A stretch of DNA of 64,000 bases from Shewanella gaetbuli (GTDB taxonomy: Bacteria; Pseudomonadota; Gammaproteobacteria; Enterobacterales; Shewanellaceae). The DNA lies in contig NZ_JAKIKP010000001.1 in NCBI RefSeq assembly GCF_023284065.1, positions 496,001-560,000 of the forward strand, written 5' to 3'. Shown here piece by piece: positions 56,627-64,000 of this stretch (positions are counted from its first letter, which is position 1; each line of letters starts with the position of its first letter). Under the pieces are notes generated by a model. The model searched no databases. It saw nothing but the letters and a program-made list of their open reading frames with translations, and was not told the origin of the DNA. The translations under genes and the position numbers were made by a program.

Positions 56627-57617
56627 AAATAAAACACTTTTGATTACTGGTGGGACAGGATCGTTTGGGAAAACAGTGTTAGATCGTTTTTTAAATTCAG
56701 ATTTGAAAAAAATAATTATATTTAGTCGAGATGAAAAGAAACAAGAAGATTTAAGAATTAAATATAATTCAGAGAAACTACATTTTATTATTGGTGATGT
56801 CAGAGATTACAATTCTATTTATCAAGCTTTAAAAAATGTTAATTTTGTTTTTCATGCCGCGGCTTTAAAGCAAGTTCCTTCATGTGAATTCTATCCTTTA
56901 GAAGCAGTCAAAACTAATATTTTAGGAACTGAAAATTTATTACAGGCTGCAACTGAATGTAATGTAGAAAAAGTTATAGTACTTAGTACAGATAAAGCTG
57001 TGTATCCAATTAATGCCATGGGTATATCTAAAGCGATGGCTGAAAAAATTTCAATTGCAAAGGCAAGAGATAATGGAAATGAAAATACAGTTATTTGCTG
57101 TACTCGTTATGGCAATGTAATGGCTTCTAGAGGCTCAGTTATTCCATTATTTAAGCAACAAGCAATATCGGGAGAGGACTTAACAGTTACTGACCCGAAT
57201 ATGACACGTTTTTTAATGTCCTTAGACGAGTCTGTTGATTTGGTTATTCATGCATTTGCGCATGGAGTACAGGGTGATCTTTTTGTACAAAAAGCTCCTA
57301 GTTGTACTGTCAAAGATTTAGCCCAGGCAATAATAGAACTAGAAAATTCGAGTTCAAAATTAAAAGTAATTGGCTCTAGGCATGGAGAAAAATTATTTGA
57401 AACACTTATTTCGAGAGAAGAAATGTCCAAAGCTGTCGTGATGGATAGATATTATAGAATCCCATCTGACAATAGAGATTTGAATTATAATAAATTTGAA
57501 ACTGAAGGTGATAAACAGATAAACACAAATGAAGACTATACTTCGCATAATACTCATTCATTAGGTGTTGCCGAGATAAAATCTCTGTTGAAAAACCTTA
57601 CAAATATAAATTTTTGA
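56619..57617 (+). CDS. UDP-GlcNAc 4,6-dehydratase/5-epimerase-like SDR (CapE/FnlA/QnlA group)
   Basis: The 332-residue enzyme has TLLITGGTGSFGKTVLDRFL, HAAALKQVPSCEFYPLEAVKTNILGTENLL and LSTDKAVYPINAMGISKAMAEK. In the last motif the usual SDR tyrosine is Met (M-x3-K), as in CapE/FnlA-type dehydratases that also invert C5, and RYGNVMASRGSVIPLF follows. It likely turns UDP-GlcNAc into a UDP-4-keto-6-deoxy-L-hexose-type intermediate for the reductase just upstream. It overlaps that gene by eight bases. Confidence 0.88.
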   Translation: MFKNKTLLITGGTGSFGKTVLDRFLNSDLKKIIIFSRDEKKQEDLRIKYNSEKLHFIIGDVRDYNSIYQALKNVNFVFHAAALKQVPSCEFYPLEAVKTNILGTENLLQAATECNVEKVIVLSTDKAVYPINAMGISKAMAEKISIAKARDNGNENTVICCTRYGNVMASRGSVIPLFKQQAISGEDLTVTDPNMTRFLMSLDESVDLVIHAFAHGVQGDLFVQKAPSCTVKDLAQAIIELENSSSKLKVIGSRHGEKLFETLISREEMSKAVVMDRYYRIPSDNRDLNYNKFETEGDKQINTNEDYTSHNTHSLGVAEIKSLLKNLTNINF

Positions 57618-57665
57618 TTTAATGATATACGGCTATGAAAATGGCCGTATGTAAGAAGTTATTTT

Positions 57666-59171
57666 ATGAAAAACATATTGGTAAATCTATTTGGAAAGGG
57701 ATTATCTGCATTATTAAGTTTTGCTTTTATACCAATTTATATTAATTTACTAGGGAAAGAGTCTTTTGGTTTAATCGGCTTTCTAGCCACAATTCAAGCT
57801 GTGTTTGTGCTTTTAGACGGTGGTTTCTCTACTGGTTACATGAGGCAGGTCTCAAAGTACTCTGTAAATGTCAATGACAATTTAAAAAAGATTGTAGACT
57901 TAACTCGTGGTGTAGAGCTTATATTTTTTGTTTTATCATTGTGCATTCTAATTTTGATTTTTAATTTATCGAGTGTAATCGTTAATGATTGGTTAGATAT
58001 ACCATATTATTTAGTAAGTGAGTCTATAACGTGCATTAAAATTGCTGCTTTTATTATTTCTTTTCAGTTCTTAGTGCTATTTTACCAATCGGGAATGATC
58101 GGTTTTCAAAAGTTTATTTCAATAAATGTTGTTAATTTGTGTTGCAATGTTTCAAAACTGCTTTTAGCTTTGATTTTTATGTATTTTTTTGAAAAGAAAG
58201 TTATATATGTTTTTTATTCATATTTAACTATCACTGTTTTACAGACACTTATTTATGCATACATTTTAAAAAAAACAATAAGTTATAACAGAATTAAAAT
58301 TAATTTTTCTGATTCTATTCTTGAAGTTAGTAACATTAAATCTTTTATTGGTGGTATGGCTTTTATTTCACTAACCTCTGCAGTAATATCTCAAATAGAC
58401 AAATTATTAGTCAGTGGAATGTTAAGCATTTCTAGTTATGCTAATTATATAATAGCAGCAACGCTTTCAACAATTCTGCTCACCGTCTCCTCTCCAATAG
58501 CATCGGCAATATACCCTAAACTTATACAAAAAATTACAGATTCAGATATAGCAAAGTATTACCATGACTCATGTCAAACAGTCTCAATATTTATATATCC
58601 GCTATCTATGACAATGTTCATATTCGTTGATAAAATATTGGAAATATGGTTAAGCAGTACTTTTATTGAGCATGAGATTGTTATAGTTTCTAAAGTGTTA
58701 ATATTAGGAACTACAATATTAGCTATTATGGCAATGCCTCATTTTCTCGCTCTTGCCAATGGTAATACAAGTATTTCAATAAAAGTCAACATCTTAAATA
58801 TTATAATTATTATTCCGTTGATGATAGTTCTTGCTAAAAAGTTTGGTGTATTTGGTGTTGCTATATCTTGGTTGGTAATGAATGTAATATTTTTATTCAT
58901 TTACATCGTATACGTTCATAAGTTATATCTGAAGGGGGAGATGTTTAAATGGTATGTGTATGATAATTTGAAGTTTCTTATTATATGCCTTGTTATTAGT
59001 TACTTTTTTTATTTTTCAATGAATAAATACAATGTAAATTCTTATTTTTGTATAATTATCTCGTTAATAATGTCTTTTATTGTAAGTGTTAAGTTTTCAA
59101 ATTTGTTTATTTTATTAAAAGGAATATCTTATGCTTCTTTCTGTAGTAATACCAACAAAGGGAAGAACTGA
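57666..59171 (+). CDS. wzx: Wzx-type oligosaccharide flippase
   Basis: The 501-residue protein has about 12-14 hydrophobic helices and starts MKNILVNLFGKGLSALLSFAFIPIYINLLGKESFGLIGF, typical of polysaccharide-biosynthesis (MATE-like) flippases. It is predicted to move undecaprenyl-linked repeat units across the inner membrane. Very AT-rich, poorly conserved sequence as is usual for wzx. Its end overlaps the next gene by 41 bases. Confidence 0.9.
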   Translation: MKNILVNLFGKGLSALLSFAFIPIYINLLGKESFGLIGFLATIQAVFVLLDGGFSTGYMRQVSKYSVNVNDNLKKIVDLTRGVELIFFVLSLCILILIFNLSSVIVNDWLDIPYYLVSESITCIKIAAFIISFQFLVLFYQSGMIGFQKFISINVVNLCCNVSKLLLALIFMYFFEKKVIYVFYSYLTITVLQTLIYAYILKKTISYNRIKINFSDSILEVSNIKSFIGGMAFISLTSAVISQIDKLLVSGMLSISSYANYIIAATLSTILLTVSSPIASAIYPKLIQKITDSDIAKYYHDSCQTVSIFIYPLSMTMFIFVDKILEIWLSSTFIEHEIVIVSKVLILGTTILAIMAMPHFLALANGNTSISIKVNILNIIIIIPLMIVLAKKFGVFGVAISWLVMNVIFLFIYIVYVHKLYLKGEMFKWYVYDNLKFLIICLVISYFFYFSMNKYNVNSYFCIIISLIMSFIVSVKFSNLFILLKGISYASFCSNTNKGKN

Positions 59172-60288
59172 ATACGCTTTTAAATCAATTAAATATATAC
59201 TGTCCCTTAAGCTATCTTCATTACAAATTGTTGTGCAAGATAATAATGAAACAGATGACTTGTATGGTTTGTTGAGTGAGTTCATTGAGTGTGAAAATAT
59301 TATATATAATCATACAAAAACTCCTCTTTCATTTGTTGATAATTTCGAAGAAGCTATATCCCATGCAACAGGAGAGTATATAACTGTAATTGGTGATGAT
59401 GATATTATTAATCCAGAAATAATTAATGTTTTAAGCGTTTTTTCTAAATTTAATATAGATTCTATAGTGCCGTCTACGAATTTATTTTTTTTATGGCCCG
59501 AATCTGGAGTTACTAACAAGGTAACATCCGGTAATGAGTTCTTTACTTTTAGTGTTAAGCCTTTCTCTGGTCAGTTGAAGTATGTGAATAGTAGAGTTGA
59601 ATTACAGAAATTACTAAGTAATGGTGGTGTAGACTATCTATCTTATAATATTCCACGTTTATATCATGGGATAGTAAAGAAATCATTATTGGATAAAATA
59701 AAGTCTAAATATGGTAGGTTATTCGAAGGCTTAACACCAGATATCTACATTGCCTGTTTGATTGCTGCGGAATCAGAAACGTGTATAAGATTGGATTATC
59801 CTTTGACAATACCTGGTGCTTGTAAAAGTAGTGGTTCGGTAGCAAGTGACACAGGTGCACATACAGGTGAGCTTTCGCAAGCTCCTCATTTTAATTATCG
59901 TGGCACATATTCATGGAATAACTTAGTTCCTAAATTTTACTCTGTGCCAACTATTTGGTCTGACTCTGCTTTTGCTGCAGCACAAAAAACTCAATTGGAA
60001 TGCTACATTAATAATAAATTGTTATTTGCAAAATGCTATTTTGAATATCCAAAATACAGGGCTGATTTTATTAACTTAAATCCTTTCAGTAATATGATTT
60101 CTTTATATTTAACCTATTTTAAATATAAAATTTTAGGCTTCAAAAGTAAGATCTACAATAAGTTTAAAGTAAGTACCTCAAGTTTTTATGGTATCTATCA
60201 TTTAAACAATTTAGATGATATTGATAATAAGTTTAAAAAGGAAAACAAAATAGATATTCATAGTAAGGTAAGAGGGTTTTTATTATGA
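59131..60288 (+). CDS. Family 2 glycosyltransferase
   Basis: The 385-residue GT-A protein begins MLLSVVIPTKGRTEYAFKSIKYIL, with LQIVVQDNNETDDLYG and the metal-binding ITVIGDDDIIN near residue 90. Middle and C-terminal parts (ITVIG..., HGIVKKSLLDKIK, PDIYIACLIAAESE) are those of cytoplasmic inverting GT2 enzymes, adding one sugar to the lipid-linked repeat unit. AAGGA precedes the ATG, which lies within wzx. Donor and acceptor sugars are unknown. Confidence 0.88.
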   Translation: MLLSVVIPTKGRTEYAFKSIKYILSLKLSSLQIVVQDNNETDDLYGLLSEFIECENIIYNHTKTPLSFVDNFEEAISHATGEYITVIGDDDIINPEIINVLSVFSKFNIDSIVPSTNLFFLWPESGVTNKVTSGNEFFTFSVKPFSGQLKYVNSRVELQKLLSNGGVDYLSYNIPRLYHGIVKKSLLDKIKSKYGRLFEGLTPDIYIACLIAAESETCIRLDYPLTIPGACKSSGSVASDTGAHTGELSQAPHFNYRGTYSWNNLVPKFYSVPTIWSDSAFAAAQKTQLECYINNKLLFAKCYFEYPKYRADFINLNPFSNMISLYLTYFKYKILGFKSKIYNKFKVSTSSFYGIYHLNNLDDIDNKFKKENKIDIHSKVRGFLL

Positions 60289-61385
60289 GGAAAGTGTTAA
60301 TGTGTAGTGATGAGTTCCCACCAGAAATAGGAGGCTCTGGAAGCGTTGCATTTACATTGCTTAACTCAGGATGCTTAAAATATAATGATATTGATTTGTT
60401 AACTAAAAATAGAAAGTCGGTTGTTAATGGAGTTGGTAAAACGTATTTATATCCTAAAGCTTTTTTATCCAAAACAATTTGTTGTTTGTTTTTTTTTATT
60501 GCGTTAGTAAAGTATGATTATATTTTGATTAATGACCGTAGGTTTCATTTACTCAGTTGTTTTTTGCCACAAATAGCATTAAGAAAAATAATATATATAT
60601 TTCACGGGCAAGAACTCGAAACTTTCTATTTTAATAACTCTTTTTTTATGAGGATTTTAAACGTAAAGAATAGATACTCAAGGAATATACGTCTTTCATC
60701 AGCTAATGTTTTTGTTAGTAAGTTCATAAAGGATAAAATCTCAAAACATATTGCAGTTTCTAAAAATATAGTTGTTATTAATCCATCAATTAGCCCTTTT
60801 ATTTGGAGTAACCGAAAAATAAATGGTCAGAATTTATCTTATAAAACAGATATCGTTTTCTGTTCTGTTTGTAGACTGGTTGAAGAAAAAGGTCTATTTA
60901 CTATGTTAGACTCCTTTCGTGACTTAGTGAGTCACTATCCGGAACGAAATTTTACCTGGAAAATAGCAGGTGATGGACCAGATTTAAAAAAGTTTTCTTC
61001 CAAGGTAAAAGACTATGGATTAGAAGACTCTGTTATTACGATGGGATCTCTGTCAAAACTCAAGCTTTCAAACTTCTACTGTTCTAGCGACATATTCTGG
61101 CTTTTATCCCATTTTGAAGAGTCGTTTGGTTTAGTTTTCATAGAGGCTGCTTCTTTTGGATTGTATACAGTTGGTTATAAAGGCGATGGAGTTAGTGAAG
61201 CTACTTTTGAAGATAATAGAACACTGTTTTCAAGAGGCAGTATACCGTCAGCAATACAGTTGAATGATGTTATATATTCCAGTATGAACAGTAGTAAAAC
61301 TGATTTGAATAATTTTTTGTGTCAATTTTCACCTGAGACCTTCAAAGATAATCTTGACACATTCATACACGAATTGGTTAACTAG
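60285..61385 (+). CDS. Family 4 glycosyltransferase
   Basis: The 366-residue GT-B protein has MCSDEFPPEIGGSGSVAFTLLN (N-terminal domain), IVFCSVCRLVEEKGLFTMLDSF, WKIAGDGPDLKKF, and FEESFGLVFIEAASFGLYTVGYKGDGVSE, the E-x7-E retaining site. Overlaps the previous gene by four bases (ATGA). It is predicted to add one sugar of the repeat unit; specificity cannot be read. Confidence 0.88.
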   Translation: MRKVLMCSDEFPPEIGGSGSVAFTLLNSGCLKYNDIDLLTKNRKSVVNGVGKTYLYPKAFLSKTICCLFFFIALVKYDYILINDRRFHLLSCFLPQIALRKIIYIFHGQELETFYFNNSFFMRILNVKNRYSRNIRLSSANVFVSKFIKDKISKHIAVSKNIVVINPSISPFIWSNRKINGQNLSYKTDIVFCSVCRLVEEKGLFTMLDSFRDLVSHYPERNFTWKIAGDGPDLKKFSSKVKDYGLEDSVITMGSLSKLKLSNFYCSSDIFWLLSHFEESFGLVFIEAASFGLYTVGYKGDGVSEATFEDNRTLFSRGSIPSAIQLNDVIYSSMNSSKTDLNNFLCQFSPETFKDNLDTFIHELVN

Positions 61386-61388
61386 ATT

Positions 61389-62618
61389 ATGAGTTTTAGT
61401 TCCTTTCTATATGTATTTTTAATAAGCTTATCATTAGGTTCTTCTTTGTTTTTTATTCCTTTATTGGGAGTAAAAATACAAATAATAGATTTTTATGTGT
61501 TTATTTCAATTTTATTTAGCATTATTTTTGTAAGATCTTTTAGGCGTGTTAACTCTCTGTTATTCTCAGTTTGTTTATTATACTTTTTAGCTTTAATACT
61601 CTCAGCCTTTTATGGTTTTTTTAGGACGCTTAATATTGGTGATGCAGTTTTATCGTTTAGATTTATCCTTATATTTTTATTTGTATTATTTTTCACTTTA
61701 GAGAAATCAGATGTTAAATTTGATTTAGATTCTTTTTTTTTGAAAGTTTTGTGTTTTTGGTCCTTATTTTCAATTTTTTATGGGGTTCTTCAGTTAGCAG
61801 AGTTCTACTCATTTATCCCTTACGGGGATTTACCACATCATTATTTATTAACTCAGCATATGGAAGATTTCAAAGAGGACTGGGGTCGTGCTAGTGGATT
61901 TTTTAAGGGGCCTAATGAGTTGGGGTGGTTTGGAGTTCTAGCCACATGTTTTATCTTACCTAAAGTATTAAATGGCGACTTAAAATATCTTTTATTTTTT
62001 ATTTCGTCAATATCATTACCATTCATATCTAATTCAAGGTCCGCTATAGCATCGTTAGTTATAGTTTTTTTCTATCTGTCTGTAAGTCAAGTTTTTACTG
62101 TTATGAAATTAAGAGTTAGTCATAGTAAATTAAGAAGCATATTAATATTTGTTATGCTAACAATAACTATAATATTTCTTTCTTTTTTATTCAGTGACTA
62201 CCTGAAATTTGAACGAGTATTTTCTGCTGTCGAGGCTATACTATTTAGTACAAACGATTCTTCTTTAAGCGAAAGATATCGTCTATGGTCAGTAGCCTAT
62301 TCTGTTTGGGTTCAATATCCTTTATTTGGGGTTGGAGGAGACCCTTCTCATTATGCTCCAGTAGTCGATTCTGGTTGGTTATCTTATTTACTACGTGGAG
62401 GGGTGGTACTTTTTTTAATTTATACTACCTTTTTGTTGATGTTGCTTTATTATTCGTTGAAGTTTTATTTACATTCAAATAAAGACAAGTATATATCTAT
62501 CTTCTTATTTACACTTTGTATTATTTTTGCCAATTTTTTTGTTAGTATTCAACATTTCATTTTCATATTTATTTTCATTGCTTATGCTATAAGGAACTTG
62601 GTTTATGAACGTAACTAA
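61389..62618 (+). CDS. wzy: O-antigen/polysaccharide polymerase Wzy
   Basis: The 409-residue, strongly hydrophobic protein has about 11-12 helices and a large periplasmic loop around residues 285-335 (SSLSERYRLWSVAYSVWVQYPLFGVGGDPSHYAP), typical of the O-antigen ligase/polymerase family. In a Wzx/Wzz setting it is most likely Wzy. The sequence is AT-rich and family members are very divergent, so the call rests on topology, the loop motif, and context. Confidence 0.85.
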   Translation: MSFSSFLYVFLISLSLGSSLFFIPLLGVKIQIIDFYVFISILFSIIFVRSFRRVNSLLFSVCLLYFLALILSAFYGFFRTLNIGDAVLSFRFILIFLFVLFFTLEKSDVKFDLDSFFLKVLCFWSLFSIFYGVLQLAEFYSFIPYGDLPHHYLLTQHMEDFKEDWGRASGFFKGPNELGWFGVLATCFILPKVLNGDLKYLLFFISSISLPFISNSRSAIASLVIVFFYLSVSQVFTVMKLRVSHSKLRSILIFVMLTITIIFLSFLFSDYLKFERVFSAVEAILFSTNDSSLSERYRLWSVAYSVWVQYPLFGVGGDPSHYAPVVDSGWLSYLLRGGVVLFLIYTTFLLMLLYYSLKFYLHSNKDKYISIFLFTLCIIFANFFVSIQHFIFIFIFIAYAIRNLVYERN

Positions 62619-63657
62619 ATCTTTAGTTGTCGGGAATTTTGGTGGTACAGATGGTGCTAAATGTGGACAAACAATAAAAACACATAATTTTTATACTTTA
62701 CTTAATCAAGACCCTGATAGGGATTTATTTAAATTTGATACATGTTGTTTAAGAAACAAACCCTGGTTAGTATTTTACCTTGTATATCTAATTTTTAAGG
62801 TTAATAAAGTTATTATTTTACCTGCACAAGGTTTTTTACCGTTGTTGACGTCATTATTGTTTATTCTTAGGGTTAAAAGTGACTATATTGTCATTGGTGG
62901 CTGGTTACCTGAATATATAAAGCATTCTAATATTTGCACCAGAAGTTATTTAAAGTCTCATTGTCGTATTTTCGTTGAAACAAATGATATGCTAAATATG
63001 TTATCAAACTTTTCGGATTATGTTTATTTATTTCCAAACTTTAAAGAAATAAAAAAGCTCTCAATTGAAGATGTCAACCTTGATTCTAGAGGGATATATG
63101 GAGGTGATATAAAGTTTGTTTTTATGAGTAGAGTAGAGAGAACAAAAGGGGTTTTAATAGCTATAGATGCAATCATAGCAATCGCTTCTAAACGTATCGA
63201 ACGTAATTTTAGTTTAGATATTTACGGTAAAGTTGAACCAGATTTTGAAAACGAATTATTAAGTTATATTAACAATTCATGCTCTGGCAATTTAACAGTT
63301 GTATACAAAGGGTTTATTCATTCTGATGAGGTTCAATCTAAATTAACAGAATATTATGCTTTAATATTTCCTACTTATTATGCTGGAGAGGGGTTTCCTG
63401 GAGTTCTTGTCGATGCATTTAGTGCTGGGTTACCTGTTATTGCCAGCGATTGGAAGTATAACAGTGAACTAATAAAAAATAACCGTAATGGTTTTATTTT
63501 TAGTCCAATTAATGCTGAGTCCTTAGTCAATACCTTAGATTGTTTTTTAAGTATTGAAAAAAGTCTATACAAAGAAATTGCAATGAATAATTTAAATGTT
63601 TCAAAATGTTATAGTTTTGCGAATGCCAAACTCATTGTTTCTGAGTATGGGATTTAA
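62605..63657 (+). CDS. Glycosyltransferase, GT-B fold (group 1/family 4)
   Basis: The 350-residue protein starts VTKSLVVGNFGGTDGAKCGQTIKTHNFYTLL and has the GT-B C-terminal half: FVFMSRVERTKGVLIAIDAI, then YAGEGFPGVLVDAFSAGLPVIASDWKYNSELI with the acidic E-x7-type site. The start overlaps wzy by 14 bases with AAGGAAC upstream. Predicted to be cytoplasmic, adding one sugar of the repeat unit. Confidence 0.86.
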   Translation: MNVTKSLVVGNFGGTDGAKCGQTIKTHNFYTLLNQDPDRDLFKFDTCCLRNKPWLVFYLVYLIFKVNKVIILPAQGFLPLLTSLLFILRVKSDYIVIGGWLPEYIKHSNICTRSYLKSHCRIFVETNDMLNMLSNFSDYVYLFPNFKEIKKLSIEDVNLDSRGIYGGDIKFVFMSRVERTKGVLIAIDAIIAIASKRIERNFSLDIYGKVEPDFENELLSYINNSCSGNLTVVYKGFIHSDEVQSKLTEYYALIFPTYYAGEGFPGVLVDAFSAGLPVIASDWKYNSELIKNNRNGFIFSPINAESLVNTLDCFLSIEKSLYKEIAMNNLNVSKCYSFANAKLIVSEYGI

Positions 63658-63824
63658 TTTTTATGTCGTTGTTTATAGTAAGTATAATTAATCCAGGTTT
63701 TTCTCAAATTTACAATGTCGAAATTTTTAATTTTTCTTTTAATTTAAATGTTTTAGTGAACTTTGTCGGATCATGTTAGATATTTGCATTCCATATTCAT
63801 TTTTACTGTCTTACAGAGGTTTTT

Positions 63825-64000
63825 GTGAAAATTTTGTTTCTTTCATTTTATTATTCGCCTGACTTATGTGCAGGATCTTTTCGTTCGACTTCTTTAATTA
63901 AACAACTCAAGTCAATTAAGGGAGTCGAAGTAGATGTTATCACAACAATGCCTAACCGTTATGCTTCTTTTGATGTTGGTGCTTTATCCCAAGAGTCTGT
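63825..64000 (+). CDS. wbuB: WbuB-like glycosyltransferase, 5' part (runs off window)
   Basis: A frame opens at GTG 63825 with AGAGG five bases upstream and continues to the window end (58 complete codons). It begins MKILFLSFYYSPDLCAGSFR and continues with TTMPNRYASF, closely resembling the N-terminus of WbuB-type family 4 transferases, known as L-FucNAc transferases in E. coli O26. This fits the upstream L-deoxyhexosamine genes. Only the N-terminus is visible; sugar specificity is inferred. Confidence 0.8.
   Translation, partial: MKILFLSFYYSPDLCAGSFRSTSLIKQLKSIKGVEVDVITTMPNRYASFDVGALSQES

Noticed and set aside
63663..63779. 38-codon open frame between the last complete glycosyltransferase and the WbuB-like start
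   Set aside because: It is short, AT-driven and lacks a clear ribosome binding site; it could be a decayed transferase fragment but nothing supports this beyond position.

Overview
The window looks like chromosomal DNA of a marine gammaproteobacterium, most likely Shewanella or a close relative. This rests on gene order and protein character (deoB-deoD / ytjB-serB-radA, yggS-proC-yggT with divergent pilTU, ubiUVT, trmB-yggL-glsB-yggN next to mutY-yggX) and moderate AT richness. No rRNA or tRNA gene was seen. Product names come from reading the translated sequences and remembered family features; no database search was run.

Layout. 1-7.3 kb: end of deoB, deoD, ytjB and serB back to back, a large two-PilZ protein, radA and a small PilZ protein. 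7.3-12.6 kb: a periplasmic-propeller sensor kinase and a YjiH-type membrane protein. 13.1-18.7 kb: a DUF998-like membrane protein, ubiV-ubiU (minus) divergent from ubiT, a YfhL-type ferredoxin, the broken end of a possible delta-class carbonic anhydrase, and trhP. This cluster groups three U32-family iron-sulfur proteins used for oxygen-independent hydroxylation; a putative FNR site sits at the class II position upstream of ubiU. 18.9-28.3 kb: housekeeping genes (HDOD protein, yggX-mutY, trmB-yggL-glsB, yggN, a LysR regulator, a DUF885 peptidase). 28.4-35.6 kb: hemW, rdgB, DUF4426, yggT, proC and yggS on the minus strand, and pilT-pilU diverging on the plus strand; a MITE-like element separates rdgB from hemW. 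35.8-41.5 kb: a porin, an exported glutathione peroxidase, hemH, about 0.9 kb of palindromic repeats, yciH, algH and ruvX. 41.8-45.8 kb: a three-gene set (HAD phosphatase, glucosyl-3-phosphoglycerate synthase-like enzyme, GH13_18 phosphorylase) that reads as synthesis and phosphorolytic recovery of a glycosylglycerate compatible solute. 45.9-46.5 kb: a DUF4136 lipoprotein.

46.8-64 kb is a surface-polysaccharide (O-antigen or capsule) locus running off the right edge. It opens with rfaH, then a non-coding leader of about 1.4 kb with two ops (RfaH recruitment) elements and an array of eight copies of a roughly 134-bp palindromic repeat. Then come a Wza-like exporter, Wzz, WecB, WecC, an RmlD-like reductase, a CapE/FnlA/QnlA-like dehydratase, Wzx, glycosyltransferases, Wzy and the start of a WbuB-like transferase. 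From about 55.7 kb the DNA becomes clearly more AT-rich and the genes overlap, as is usual for exchangeable O-antigen cassettes.

The most noteworthy points are the double-ops leader with its hairpin array directly after rfaH, the same repeat family at three places, the prephenate/U32 cluster with its FNR-type promoter, the glycosylglycerate set, the MITE inside the rdgB-hemW gene string, and the carbonic anhydrase remnant.
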